Origin: Curvibacter sp. GWA2_63_95 | GTDB lineage: Bacteria > Pseudomonadota > Gammaproteobacteria > Burkholderiales > Burkholderiaceae_C | Assembly: GCA_001795455.1 (NCBI GenBank) | Contig: MGPB01000034.1 | Location: forward strand, 1-64,000 | Reading direction: 5' to 3' | DNA: 64,000 nucleotides | Part shown: positions 1 through 9,419 of the stretch, one piece after another | Numbering within the stretch: position 1 is the stretch's first letter | Layout: the number at the start of each line of letters is the position of its first letter | Made by a program: the position numbers and the translations under genes | The notes under the pieces: generated by a model | The model's input: the letters and a program-made list of their open reading frames with translations, nothing else | Databases searched by the model: none | What the model was told of the DNA's origin: nothing

Positions 1-2
1 CT

Positions 3-2765
3 CTCACCGAGTCCACCGAGTCCCTCATCCTGGGCGCAGGCTCTTCTTCCAATCCCCTGGTCTCCACCGGCGACACCGGCTCGGGCTCCATCACCGACTT
101 CAACAATGCGCCACAACTGGATCTGGATGCCAACAACTCAAGTGGTGCGACAAACGCGAACTACACGACCACATTCACAGAGGATGGAGCGGCAGTTGCG
201 ATTGGTGATATTGATGTACTGATCAGCGACTCCGATTCGAGCAACATCAGCAGCGCGACCATCACACTGACCAATGCGCAATCAGGAGATGTTCTTGCAG
301 CAGGAACATTGCCAGCAGGCATCACAGCAAACATTGTGGGAAATGTCGTAACACTCACGGGTGCCAGCACCCTGAGTAACTACCAAGCTGCCATCGGGGC
401 CATAACATTCAACAATACTTCGGAGAATCCAAGTACCGTCGCACGCACCATCACCGTGGTTGTTTCCGATGGGGCACTCAACTCCAACACAGCAACCACC
501 ACAATCAACGTCACCGCCGTGAATGACCCTCCCGTCGCACGTGACGACACAAATGCAGTCAACGAGGATGGGACCACGACACTAACCGTGTCAGCAGCGA
601 ACGGCGTGATTCTCAGCGGTGGAAATGCAGCAACGCGCGACACAGATGCAGAAGACAATGCGCTGAATGTGACGGCGATTCGCACAGGCACAGAAGCAGG
701 AACAGGCGCATCAGGCACGCTAGGAACCGGCTTGGTGGGCACTTACGGAACACTGACCCTGAACGCAAACGGCAGTTACACCTATGTATTGAATAACTCC
801 AGTTCCATCGTGCAAAACTTGACGGCCGGACAGGTCGTTCAAGACGTATTCACGTACACCATTAGCGATGGCAACGGAGGGACTGACCAAGCTGCGTTGA
901 CCATCAATGTGACGGGCTCTCAGGATCTGACGGCCCCGGCCCCCATCATTACGCCATTAACAGGTGCGGCAACGGGCTTGAACGGTGAGTATTACGGCTA
1001 CAACGGAACAGCTGGTGCCGCCACGCGTCAGCACAGCGACGACGGCACGGCGACATTTGGTGTGCACAGTGAGACAGGCAACCTGAACTCCGTCGAAGAT
1101 CTGTACCAGATCATCAACGGACGAAATGTAGCCGGGGGGGGTAGCAATATTGTGGGAACAGCAACGACTGCAACCAACAATGTGGCCGACGTTTCCTTCA
1201 AGGCACGCAGTATCGACTACGGATTCAATCCGACTGTCAACTCATCGCTAGGATCGAACCAGACCGTTGCTGCAGGTAGTGCACTGTTAGCGAAAGACAA
1301 CAACCCAGACTCTGCCGCCCGCGCACTGAGTAACTTTTTGGATCAAGACTTGGGCACAGGTCTGGTGCAAACAGGCGCATCCAACTCCAACGGCACATCA
1401 GGTCTGGGGCAGACCACCGATGCGGCAATTCGTCTGTCTGGAAAAATTTACACCCAACCTGGCTCCTATGACTTCCGCGTCACGGCAGACGATGGTTTCC
1501 GCTTCCGGGTGGCGGGGCAGACGCTGTTGGAATATGACGGCAACCAAGGTCCGACCACGCGTATTTTTAACAATGTACAACTGGGCGACCTGCAAGGTGG
1601 GCTGCAAGACATCGAATTGCTGTATTGGGAACAAGGCGGTAACGCACGCCTGCGGATTGAGTACAAATCCAGCAGCTCTGGTACTTGGCAAGTCATGAGC
1701 TTGTCCAATATCGCGATGTTCACCAATGAAAGTGCCCCCACGATCGCCAACGCTGAGATTCAAGACTTGGTTTACGACGGTGGCACGGGGCAATGGCAAT
1801 TGCGCACAGGCTCCCGCTTGGATGGCGACGCTAGCAGTAACACCATTACGGGAGGTGCTGGCCGCGACTACCTAACTGGCGGTGCGGGTAATGACACCCT
1901 CAACGGCGGGGCCGGAGCCGACACACTCGATGGCGGCACGGGCAATGACGCACTCAACGGCGGAGATGGCAATGACCTCTTGATTGGTGGCGCTGGTACC
2001 GACACCTTGGTCGGAGGACTTGGAGATGACTTTTACCGGCTCTCTGACACATCGGACTCCATCGTAGAGGCCGCGAATGCGGGCTTCGACACTGTGCAAC
2101 TGGACGCAACGTATGTAACGGGCAACACCGGTAGCACATACAACCTCAGCAGCAACCTGGAAAATTTGACCGCATTCAACGGCGCTGCCATTAACCTAAC
2201 CGGCAATAGCAATGCCAACCGGATTGAAGGCAACTCCTCGGCCAACACCATTTCTAGCGGCGGAGGCAATGACTACATTCTTGGCGGTGGGGGGAACGAT
2301 ACGCTCACTGGCGGCTCCGGGTCCGACACCTTCGCCTGGAAGCTCGCAGACAGCGGTACGGCAGGCAACCCTGCGATCGATCGCATCACTGATTTCAACT
2401 ATGGCAATGGCTACAGCAACATTGACAACGGCTCTGGCGTCGCAACCGGTGGGGGCGACGTTTTGGATCTGAGAGACCTTTTGCAAGGAGAGCGCACCAC
2501 ATCAAGCAACACGGGAAGTGGCGTAGGCGACGTGGTCATTGACAACCTGCTGAACTTTATCGACATCAATGTCTCCGGCGGCAACACCACCTTGCGCATC
2601 AGCAAGGATGGTGGGTTCAATGGCGGCACCTATGCGTCCGGGGCCGAAGACCAGCGCATCATTATTGAGGGCGTCAATCTATACACGGCGACAGGCGTTG
2701 CGGCAGGCAACGAAGCCTTGCTGCTTCAGACCTTGATCAAAAATGGCACCCTGGTGATTGACTAA
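3..2765 (+). CDS. C-terminal part of a giant type I-secreted RTX adhesin (LapA-like), 5' truncated by the window
   Basis: The frame is open from the left edge, so only the last 920 residues are visible. In order they hold cadherin/VCBS-type repeats (bases ~150-930; VNEDGTTTLTV and LNANGSYTYVLN are typical), a PA14-like segment (~1440-1700; GSYDFRVTADDGFRFRV), a block of glycine/aspartate calcium-binding nonapeptides (~1850-2040, GGAGNDTLNGG type, with a second small block at ~2260-2340), and a type I secretion C-terminal target domain (~2320 to the end) finishing in a hydrophobic NGTLVID tail. Such proteins leave through an ABC/TolC exporter and tether cells to surfaces. The adjacent lapD and lapG genes strongly suggest retention at the outer membrane and release by LapG cleavage. 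The cleavage site and retention module would be at the N terminus, outside this window. The overall length and the exporter ATPase and adaptor genes cannot be judged here. Confidence 0.9.
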   Translation, partial: LTESTESLILGAGSSSNPLVSTGDTGSGSITDFNNAPQLDLDANNSSGATNANYTTTFTEDGAAVAIGDIDVLISDSDSSNISSATITLTNAQSGDVLAAGTLPAGITANIVGNVVTLTGASTLSNYQAAIGAITFNNTSENPSTVARTITVVVSDGALNSNTATTTINVTAVNDPPVARDDTNAVNEDGTTTLTVSAANGVILSGGNAATRDTDAEDNALNVTAIRTGTEAGTGASGTLGTGLVGTYGTLTLNANGSYTYVLNNSSSIVQNLTAGQVVQDVFTYTISDGNGGTDQAALTINVTGSQDLTAPAPIITPLTGAATGLNGEYYGYNGTAGAATRQHSDDGTATFGVHSETGNLNSVEDLYQIINGRNVAGGGSNIVGTATTATNNVADVSFKARSIDYGFNPTVNSSLGSNQTVAAGSALLAKDNNPDSAARALSNFLDQDLGTGLVQTGASNSNGTSGLGQTTDAAIRLSGKIYTQPGSYDFRVTADDGFRFRVAGQTLLEYDGNQGPTTRIFNNVQLGDLQGGLQDIELLYWEQGGNARLRIEYKSSSSGTWQVMSLSNIAMFTNESAPTIANAEIQDLVYDGGTGQWQLRTGSRLDGDASSNTITGGAGRDYLTGGAGNDTLNGGAGADTLDGGTGNDALNGGDGNDLLIGGAGTDTLVGGLGDDFYRLSDTSDSIVEAANAGFDTVQLDATYVTGNTGSTYNLSSNLENLTAFNGAAINLTGNSNANRIEGNSSANTISSGGGNDYILGGGGNDTLTGGSGSDTFAWKLADSGTAGNPAIDRITDFNYGNGYSNIDNGSGVATGGGDVLDLRDLLQGERTTSSNTGSGVGDVVIDNLLNFIDINVSGGNTTLRISKDGGFNGGTYASGAEDQRIIIEGVNLYTATGVAAGNEALLLQTLIKNGTLVID

Positions 2766-2772
2766 GCTGTAC

Positions 2773-2800
2773 AGATGGCGGGATCAATGACCCGCCATCT
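2773..2800. terminator. Perfect 10-bp hairpin between the convergent adhesin and lapD genes
   Basis: AGATGGCGGG and CCCGCCATCT pair perfectly around an 8-nt loop, 8 bases after the adhesin stop codon and overlapping the last codons of lapD. It lies where two converging transcripts must end, so a shared terminator is likely. It lacks a strong T-run on either side, so its efficiency is uncertain. Confidence 0.6.
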
Positions 2801-4709
2801 CGTGCACACCGGGCCCTGTTGCCCCATCAAACCCCAAGCCCAGCAGCACAGACAACTCTGTGCTGGTGGCGACACCCTCTGCCAACACCTGCAGGCCAAT
2901 ATTGTGGGCAATGCTGCACAGCCCCTTGAGAAACGCCGCATTCCCTGCATTGGTGTCTACGCCGCGCACAAAACTGGCGTCAACTTTGAGGTAATCCAGG
3001 CCCAGCTCGTGCAACAGGCCGATCTGGCTGAAATGGTGGCCATAGTGTTCCAAACCAGTACGGCACCCTCTGCCCTTCAACTCTGTACAAAGCGCCTTGA
3101 AAGCAGACAAGTGCTGCAAAGCCCCCGCTTCTGAAACCTCCAGCCATAGACGCCCGGCAACATCTTTGTGCGCGTCAACAAGCGCCAGCAATCGCGAACC
3201 AAAGTGCAAATCCTGCAAAGAGCTGGCCGACAGGTTGATGGCCAAGCCACCCAATGATGGTTGGGCACGAAGCTCTTTCAAGCCCAACTCAACCGCTGCC
3301 AAATCCAAGGCAGGTGTCAATTTCAATCGTTCCGCAACCGGCAAAAACCGACCGGCAGGGAGCCACTCCCCTTTCTCGTCGAACATCAACCGCAAAGGGC
3401 ACTCGCGGTGCGACAAACTACCCTCGGCGTTGACAACAGGGAACGAGATCAGTCGCACCCAACCATGCTCCAGAGCACGCAGAATCATCACAGACCACTG
3501 CTCCGCCGTGCGCGGCATTTCGTCAGCTGCATCTTGCAAGGCCTCACGCACACCGTCGGAATGCTCAGCCTCCACGGTCGCCAAAGCCAAATCCACGCGT
3601 GCCAGCAGCCCGCCCATGTCCTCGCCGTGCAGAAACTGCCCAACGCCCAACCAAGCACTGGCCTGACCATTCACAAAGGGGGCCGATGCCTGCACCAATT
3701 GCTGCAATAGGCGCTGCGCCACGGCCAGACTCGCCTGCTCCGCGGGCAATAACACCGCAAAATCCGCGCCGTTGAGTCTGGCCCCAACCCCATTGGGTGC
3801 ACCGTCGGCACAGGCAGCAATCACGGCTCCGGCAGTCTTCAAAAAGTCGTCGGTAGCCCCGCGTCCCAGGCGACGGTTGATGTCTGCCAGATTGGCCAAA
3901 CGCACCAACACCAATGCCCCTCCCACGGAGTCTTCGGCATCAATGCATTGACGCAAACGCGCGAGGAAATGCGAGCGATTGGCAAGGCCCGTCAGTGGAT
4001 CGAAATTGGCTTCTTGCCGCACCACCTCCAGGCGCGAGGCCTCCTCTTCGAACATGCTCTTGAGACGCCCCACCGTCGCATTCATGGCGATGGCCAGCTG
4101 CTTGAGTTCGGGAACCTGGGGCTCCTCCACTGTTACAAATCGGCGCTGTGCAATGGCCTTGGCCTGATCAATCACCGTATCCAATGGCTTGCGAATGCGC
4201 CCCAACACCATGGAACCGAGCCACCCACCAACCGCGCCAGCCCCGGCCAATGCCAACACCATTTCGTAGGCACTTTTCCATAGCGCCCCGTAAGCGAACT
4301 GGCTATGGCTCACCAAAGTCACCGTGCCAAACTGCTTCCATCCACTGCTGATCTGCGCCTGCCCGGGAATGGCAGCGATCGGCAACACGCGGATAAACCA
4401 TGTCGGCGCGCCCACATCTTTGGCATCGCTGATGCGTTCGGCGATCACCTTCCCAGCAGGGTCGTTGATGCGAATCAACTCGTAGTGACCACTGTCAAAC
4501 AAGGACGCCACCACCAAGTCCGCGATCACCGCATCCGGATTGCCCTGACTCAGGGACAGGGCCAGGGCCGTCGCGTTGTCGGTGTTCTTGATAGACAACT
4601 GCGACTCCAGATAGCCGCGCGCACTGAGCAGCGAGGCCAGCAAACTCCCGCCCAAGGCCAGCAACATACTGGCCACAATGGCCAACCACAACTGACGGTA
4701 CATCGACAT
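2784..4709 (-). CDS. lapD: LapD-type c-di-GMP receptor with degenerate GGDEF and EAL domains
   Basis: This 641-residue inner-membrane protein has an N-terminal membrane helix, a periplasmic LapD/MoxY-type sensor region (~25-150), a second helix (~150-170), a HAMP linker (~170-225), then GGDEF and EAL domains. The GGDEF signature is degraded to NGADF, and the EAL start reads SFPVVN in place of an E-x-L motif. This fits a receptor rather than an enzyme. In LapD systems, c-di-GMP bound to the EAL domain makes the periplasmic domain sequester the protease LapG and so keeps the adhesin on the surface. An AGGAG sits 6-7 bases before the ATG. The gene follows lapG by 23 bp in the same operon and converges on the adhesin gene. 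Confidence 0.9.
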   Translation of the reverse strand: MSMYRQLWLAIVASMLLALGGSLLASLLSARGYLESQLSIKNTDNATALALSLSQGNPDAVIADLVVASLFDSGHYELIRINDPAGKVIAERISDAKDVGAPTWFIRVLPIAAIPGQAQISSGWKQFGTVTLVSHSQFAYGALWKSAYEMVLALAGAGAVGGWLGSMVLGRIRKPLDTVIDQAKAIAQRRFVTVEEPQVPELKQLAIAMNATVGRLKSMFEEEASRLEVVRQEANFDPLTGLANRSHFLARLRQCIDAEDSVGGALVLVRLANLADINRRLGRGATDDFLKTAGAVIAACADGAPNGVGARLNGADFAVLLPAEQASLAVAQRLLQQLVQASAPFVNGQASAWLGVGQFLHGEDMGGLLARVDLALATVEAEHSDGVREALQDAADEMPRTAEQWSVMILRALEHGWVRLISFPVVNAEGSLSHRECPLRLMFDEKGEWLPAGRFLPVAERLKLTPALDLAAVELGLKELRAQPSLGGLAINLSASSLQDLHFGSRLLALVDAHKDVAGRLWLEVSEAGALQHLSAFKALCTELKGRGCRTGLEHYGHHFSQIGLLHELGLDYLKVDASFVRGVDTNAGNAAFLKGLCSIAHNIGLQVLAEGVATSTELSVLLGLGFDGATGPGVHEMAGH

Positions 4710-4732
4710 AACTATCTCCTCTGGCCAACGAC

Positions 4733-5443
4733 CTATTCAAAACCTTCTGCCTTCGCACGCCGCAACAAATCTTCCCAACGCGACAAACGCCCAGTACCAC
4801 CAACCGCCGCAGACTCTCCACCCGCAATGCCTGCAAACACACCGGCGCTGTTGAAACTGAAAACCGGTACCAGATCCGGTCTGCGCGAAGCGGGTCGGAT
4901 ATCGGGAATCAGGTTGTCCAGGATCAAGGGCTCTGCATCGGGCTGGGCGTAGTAGGCCAGCACCATATGGGCCTGTGTCGGGGCCCCCTCTGCGCCTCCG
5001 GTTTTGGCGCGCACATAAATCAGGCGCAGCTTGTCGGGCGCCACTCCGGTCTGCAACAGGCTGAAATACTTGGCAATCGAGAAATCCTCACAGTCCCCCG
5101 CACCTCGCCCAATCGACTCGATGGGCGTAGCCCAATAGTCGGGCTGGGACCACACCAGACTGTCCTCTGCAAACTGCAGCTGCTGGTTAAAAAAACTGTT
5201 CACCCGCTTGATCCGATCGAGATCAGAACTGGTCGTCCCGGCTTGCACCATGGCCCGCCAGGCATTGAACTTTGCAGTGGGTGCGCTGCCCCAACGCTGA
5301 GTCAGGCTGGAGAGCAGGCGGTCAAAGTCCGCAGCGCCATTGGCGGTCCCTACCATCCACACCAGCACCATGCCGCACACAGCGGCCAGCACCCCGCGCA
5401 ACGAAGCGATGGAAGCAGTGCGTGGGTGTACGGCTCCAGTCAT
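4733..5443 (-). CDS. lapG: LapG-type periplasmic transglutaminase-like cysteine protease
   Basis: The 236-residue product has an N-terminal signal or anchor segment (~15-38), then the bacterial transglutaminase-like cysteine proteinase fold. The catalytic triad is recognisable: Cys in GAGDCEDFS, His in QAHMVLAYY and Asp in LILDNL. LapG homologues cut a di-alanine site near the N terminus of LapA-like adhesins when c-di-GMP is low. The frame is open further upstream, but that part has no homologue-like sequence, so I start at the ATG directly before the hydrophobic segment. No convincing Shine-Dalgarno lies in front of it. lapD follows after 23 bp. Confidence 0.88.
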   Translation of the reverse strand: MTGAVHPRTASIASLRGVLAAVCGMVLVWMVGTANGAADFDRLLSSLTQRWGSAPTAKFNAWRAMVQAGTTSSDLDRIKRVNSFFNQQLQFAEDSLVWSQPDYWATPIESIGRGAGDCEDFSIAKYFSLLQTGVAPDKLRLIYVRAKTGGAEGAPTQAHMVLAYYAQPDAEPLILDNLIPDIRPASRRPDLVPVFSFNSAGVFAGIAGGESAAVGGTGRLSRWEDLLRRAKAEGFE

Positions 5444-5651
5444 GGGCGACTGTGCTTCGCTGGAAAAAATCCGGATAACGTGACATTCATCGCATTTAGA
5501 CCGGGTTCTCGCCGTGAAATGGAGACTACCATGTGTCCCAAAAAGGAGGGCCTCCACGATAATCCAGAGGCTAGCGCTTGACAAAAGATTAGCATAGCGC
5601 ATCTGTCTCCACACAAGCATGGCACGCTTGGAACCCAAGAAGTTTCTACCC

Positions 5652-7511
5652 ATGACCAGACTGACCACCATCAGCCAAGCCATTGCGCTTATTGCACTCA
5701 CGTGGGGTGCCCAAGCCCAAACGGCAAACCCGGTGCCCTCACCGACCACGCTCAAAGACGCTGTGGAGCGCGCGATTCTGCAAAACCCCGAAGTGAAGTA
5801 CCGTTTTCACAATTTCGAGGCCTCCCAGCAAGAGCGGAAGTCAGCAGAAGGCGCCTGGTTGCCCAGGATTGATCTGGAAGCGGGCACGTCGGCCAATGAA
5901 ACCGTCAAACCATCATTGGCCGACGCCAAGTCTTACAGCGCCAACCGGGCCAGCATCCAGCTGCGCCAAACCCTGTTCGACGGCTTTGCCACCCTGAACG
6001 AAGTGCGTCGCCTGAGCCATGCCCAGCAAGCCAGCTACTACGAGCTGCAATCGGCCAGCAACCAGGTGGGACTGGAAACGGCCCGCGCCTACCTGGATGT
6101 CATTCGCTACCGCGAGCTGGTGGAGATGGCCGCAGACAACCTGCTCACCCACCGTGAGGTCTACGAACGTCTGAACCAGAAAGTGCAGGCGGGTGTCGGC
6201 CGACGCGTCGACCTCGAGCAAGCCTCAGGCCGCATGGCACTGGCCGAGTCCAACTGGATCACCGAAGTCAGCAACCTGCATGACATCTCCGCCCGCTACC
6301 AGCGTCTGGTGGGAGACATTCCTGCCACCAGCCTCACCCCCCCCCAACCCCTGATTGGCGCCATGCCTCAGGGCATCGAATTTCTGCGCAATGCTGTTGC
6401 CCAGAACCCGGACTTCTTGGCGTCAGTCTCCACCCTGCGTGCCTTCCGCGCTGACATGAACCTGCGCAAGTCGCCGCTCTATCCCACCCTGGAATTCCGG
6501 GCTCGCCAGAGCTTCGAAACCAACCAAAGTGGCGTCAGTGGTGACTACCGGGACTCCGTACTGGAGCTGGTGCTCAGCTACAACCTGTTCCGTGGCGGCT
6601 CGGATCTCGCCAAGATCAAGCAATACGCCTCCAAACTCAATGTTGCCTTCGACCTGCGCGACAAGGCTTGCCGCGACACGTGGCAGACCGGACAGATTGC
6701 CTACAACGACTCCGTGCGCCTGGGTTCGCAAATCAAACTACTGCAACAGCACGAGTTGTCCACCGCCAAGGCCCGTGTGGCCTACCAGCAGCAGTTCGAC
6801 ATTGGCCAACGCTCGCTGCTGGACCTGCTCGACACCGAAAACGAGTATTACCAGGCACGCCGCGCACTGGCCAATGCCGAGTACGACCTGCAACTCTCCC
6901 ACGCACGCGTGCTGGCGTCGTCAGGCTCGCTGCTGCAGGCTCTGCAATTGCGCCCGCTGTCGACCGACCTGCCCAGCACTGCTGGCGGCACCGAAGACCG
7001 GGATGACCTGATGGAATGCAGTAGCCACACCTTGCCCTCCATTGAAAAAACTCCGGTGCCCATGGCCAGCCCCAAGCCGGCGCCATTGGCACCGCTGCCC
7101 GCCCCCGTGGTGGTAGCGCCCGCCCCTGTTGTGCCCAAACCCGACCCCGTGGCCCAGGCCTGCACCCAGATTCCCTCAGCAGTCCAGACCTGGTTGGCTG
7201 CCTGGAACTCCAAAGACGCAAATACCTATTTGGGTCATTACGCCGATCACTTTGTCCCCGCCATGGGCCTGAGCCGCAACGCCTGGGAAAACCTGCGCAA
7301 GAAGCGCATTGGCAAACAAGGCGACATTCAGGCCGCCATCAGCGACATCAAACCGCTGGCTTGCGACGCCCAAAATGCCGAAGTGTCATTCAAACAGGAA
7401 TACGGCTCGGTGGACTACCGCGACAGTGTGGAAAAAACCTTGTCCCTCACCCGTGTGGGGGACAGCTGGAAGATCGTGCGCGAAACTGTTACCAAAGGGC
7501 GTACCTTCTAA
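5652..7511 (+). CDS. TolC-family outer-membrane channel with a C-terminal NTF2/SnoaL-like domain (LapE-like)
   Basis: The 619-residue protein begins with a signal peptide ending near AQA and continues as a TolC-type coiled-coil barrel protein (LKDAVERAILQNPEVKYR, LFDGFATLNEVR and FDIGQRSLLDLLDTENEY are family hallmarks). A Pro/Ala/Val-rich linker (bases ~7060-7150) leads to a ~110-residue cystatin-fold tail (WLAAWNSKDANTYLGHYADHF to the end) resembling NTF2/SnoaL-like domains. TolC proteins are usually 430-480 residues, so the tail is an addition. Its position beside lapG, lapD and an RTX adhesin suggests it is the adhesin's outer-membrane exporter. An upstream ATG at 5619 is possible, but the signal peptide starts at 5652. 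The gene is divergent from lapG. Confidence 0.85.
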   Translation: MTRLTTISQAIALIALTWGAQAQTANPVPSPTTLKDAVERAILQNPEVKYRFHNFEASQQERKSAEGAWLPRIDLEAGTSANETVKPSLADAKSYSANRASIQLRQTLFDGFATLNEVRRLSHAQQASYYELQSASNQVGLETARAYLDVIRYRELVEMAADNLLTHREVYERLNQKVQAGVGRRVDLEQASGRMALAESNWITEVSNLHDISARYQRLVGDIPATSLTPPQPLIGAMPQGIEFLRNAVAQNPDFLASVSTLRAFRADMNLRKSPLYPTLEFRARQSFETNQSGVSGDYRDSVLELVLSYNLFRGGSDLAKIKQYASKLNVAFDLRDKACRDTWQTGQIAYNDSVRLGSQIKLLQQHELSTAKARVAYQQQFDIGQRSLLDLLDTENEYYQARRALANAEYDLQLSHARVLASSGSLLQALQLRPLSTDLPSTAGGTEDRDDLMECSSHTLPSIEKTPVPMASPKPAPLAPLPAPVVVAPAPVVPKPDPVAQACTQIPSAVQTWLAAWNSKDANTYLGHYADHFVPAMGLSRNAWENLRKKRIGKQGDIQAAISDIKPLACDAQNAEVSFKQEYGSVDYRDSVEKTLSLTRVGDSWKIVRETVTKGRTF

Positions 7512-7526
7512 ACCCGCGTGCCCCAT

Positions 7527-7559
7527 GCAAAAAGCGACCCGAGGGTCGCTTTTTCTTTG
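7527..7559. terminator. Bidirectional rho-independent terminator
   Basis: An A-tract, AAAAAGCGACCC, a GAG loop, GGTCGCTTTTT and a T-rich tail form a compact stem usable from both strands. It lies between the converging tolC-like gene and ssb. Confidence 0.9.
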
Positions 7560-7572
7560 TTTCGCGCAAGCC

Positions 7573-8079
7573 TTAGAACGGAATGTCGTCGTCCATGTCA
7601 TCAAAGCCGCTGGCGGGACGTGGTGCTGGGGCTTGACGGGGCGCCGGTGCGGGTGCGGCGGCGCGGGGCGGTGGCGCAGGGCGGCGCGGGGCTTGCTGGT
7701 AGCCACCACCCTCATCACCATCCCCACCGGGACCACCCATGCCTTCACGCCCGCCCAGCAATTGCAGTTCGGTGGCAACAATGTCTACGGTGTTCTTTTC
7801 CACCCCGGACTGGTCGGTGTACTTGCCGTACTTCAGGCGGCCTTCCACGTAGATGGGGCGGCCTTTTTTCACATATTCGCCAGCGATCTCGGCCAGACGG
7901 TCATAAAAGGTCACGCGGTGCCACTGGGTGTCTTCGATGGATTCGCCGGTGTTCTTGTCCTTGCGGCGGCTACTGGTCGCCACGCTCACATTGGCCACCG
8001 CCTGACCAGAGGGCAGGTAGCGGATTTCGGGGTCGCGGCCGCAGTTGCCGACCAGGATGACTTTATTGACGGATGCCAT
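7573..8079 (-). CDS. ssb: Single-stranded DNA-binding protein
   Basis: The 168-residue protein has the OB-fold start [18 protein letters not shown] and internal [18 protein letters not shown] and [17 protein letters not shown] motifs of bacterial SSB. A Gly/Pro/Ala-rich flexible linker (~110-155) leads to the acidic tip DDDIPF, which docks partner proteins in replication and repair. CTGGAG lies upstream of the ATG. It is downstream of the MFS gene on the same strand and divergently arranged with uvrA, an order commonly seen in proteobacteria (uvrA-MFS-ssb). Confidence 0.97.
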   Translation of the reverse strand: MASVNKVILVGNCGRDPEIRYLPSGQAVANVSVATSSRRKDKNTGESIEDTQWHRVTFYDRLAEIAGEYVKKGRPIYVEGRLKYGKYTDQSGVEKNTVDIVATELQLLGGREGMGGPGGDGDEGGGYQQAPRRPAPPPRAAAPAPAPRQAPAPRPASGFDDMDDDIPF

Positions 8080-8109
8080 GGTTTTCTCCAGATGAGGTTT
8101 TGCTTTTGA

Positions 8110-9297
8110 TTATCCAGCGTTTACAGCGCCCCGGGGCGCCGGCGCCTGCATCGGCCAAGCCACCACCAGCCAAGCCAACATCGCCAGCGCACAGGCGCCA
8201 AACAGGGCCTGCGGCCCAGCAGACTGGACAAGCCAGCCCCCCACAGCGCCACCGGCAAAAAAGCCCAAAGACTGCAGCGTGTTGTACACGCCCAGCGCCG
8301 CACCCCGTGCTTGGGCAGGTGCCACACGCGAGGCCAAACTCGGTTGACTGGCTTCCAGCACATTGAAGCCGCAGAAAAACACCAGCAACAGCAGCCCCAG
8401 CGTCCAGACGCCAGGCTGCGCGCCACTGAGCACGAGCAGCGCCAGCTGGACGACCCCGATCAGGCCAATCGCCACCAGGAACACCGCGCGCAAATAGCCC
8501 CGCTTCTCCAGCGGGAACAAGACAGCCCCCATGACCACAAACGATGCCAGCACCGCAGGCAGGTACACCTGCCAGTGCAGGTCACGCACCAGCCCGGCTT
8601 GCACCAGCATGGCCGGCAGCGCCACCCACATGGCCAACTGCACGGCATGCAACACAAAAACCCCGAAGTTCAGGCGCAACAGCGCGGGCTGGCGCAGCAC
8701 GGCCAGCAGGCCCGCGCGGGCCTGGTCCACATGTTTTGCCGGCTCGGGCGGCACCCACCACAGCACCACGGCAATGCCTCCCCCAGCCAGGACCGCCGTC
8801 AGGGTAAACAGGCCGTGCAAGCCCACATAGGCCGCCAGCAGAGGCGAGAGCACCAGAGAGACGGCAAACACCAGGCCAATACTGGCCCCCACCAGCGCCA
8901 TGGCCTTGGTCCGCACCACATCACGGGTCTGGTCGGCCAAAAGGGCGGTGACGGCCGCCGAAATGGCCCCGGCGCCTTGCAAGGCACGCCCGGCCACCAG
9001 CCAATGCAGCGTCGGCGCCCAGGCGGCAATGGCGCTGCCCGCCGCAAAAATGGCCAACCCCACCACCATCACCGGCTTGCGCCCAAAGCGGTCGGACGCG
9101 ATACCGAAGGGAATCTGCAGCAGGCCCTGGGTCAGGCCGTAAATGCCCATGGCCATACCCACCAGCGCCGTGTCCTCGCCGCCGGGGTATTTGCGCGCTT
9201 CCAGGGCAAACACGGGCAGCACCAAAAACAGTCCCAGCATGCGCAGGGCAAAAATCAGTGCCAGCGAGGCACTGGAGCGCCGCTCCAGCGGCGTCAT
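8110..9297 (-). CDS. MFS drug/metabolite efflux transporter (YajR-like)
   Basis: About 395 residues with twelve predicted membrane helices. The N-terminal half contains [39 protein letters not shown] (the loop 2-3 MFS signature) and [20 protein letters not shown], typical of proton-coupled exporters. YajR, the E. coli relative, has an extra C-terminal ferredoxin-like domain that is absent here. The substrate cannot be inferred. The ATG at 9297 directly precedes conserved sequence. The frame is open to 9405, and a GTG at about 9342 is an alternative. It sits between uvrA (divergent) and ssb (same strand, 30 bp). Confidence 0.85.
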   Translation of the reverse strand: MTPLERRSSASLALIFALRMLGLFLVLPVFALEARKYPGGEDTALVGMAMGIYGLTQGLLQIPFGIASDRFGRKPVMVVGLAIFAAGSAIAAWAPTLHWLVAGRALQGAGAISAAVTALLADQTRDVVRTKAMALVGASIGLVFAVSLVLSPLLAAYVGLHGLFTLTAVLAGGGIAVVLWWVPPEPAKHVDQARAGLLAVLRQPALLRLNFGVFVLHAVQLAMWVALPAMLVQAGLVRDLHWQVYLPAVLASFVVMGAVLFPLEKRGYLRAVFLVAIGLIGVVQLALLVLSGAQPGVWTLGLLLLVFFCGFNVLEASQPSLASRVAPAQARGAALGVYNTLQSLGFFAGGAVGGWLVQSAGPQALFGACALAMLAWLVVAWPMQAPAPRGAVNAG

Positions 9298-9419
9298 GGT
9301 GGTATCGGGAACGGGAACAGGGGGGGCGGACACGGCAGTCACTCTCAGGCAGTAAAGGCGGCAGAAACCAAGGGGGTGACACCGCAACCCGACATTGTCT
9401 ATCATGGCGGGTTACTCTT

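Noticed and set aside
1850..2340. Short tandem DNA periodicity that could be mistaken for a CRISPR or satellite array
   Set aside because: The period corresponds to glycine/aspartate nonapeptides of an RTX protein; the units are coding and not identical.
5578..5606. TTGACA at 5578 as a sigma-70 -35 box for the tolC-like gene
   Set aside because: No acceptable -10 hexamer lies 15-19 bp downstream, so the promoter is not supported. The 208-bp gap 5444-5651 otherwise shows no clear site.
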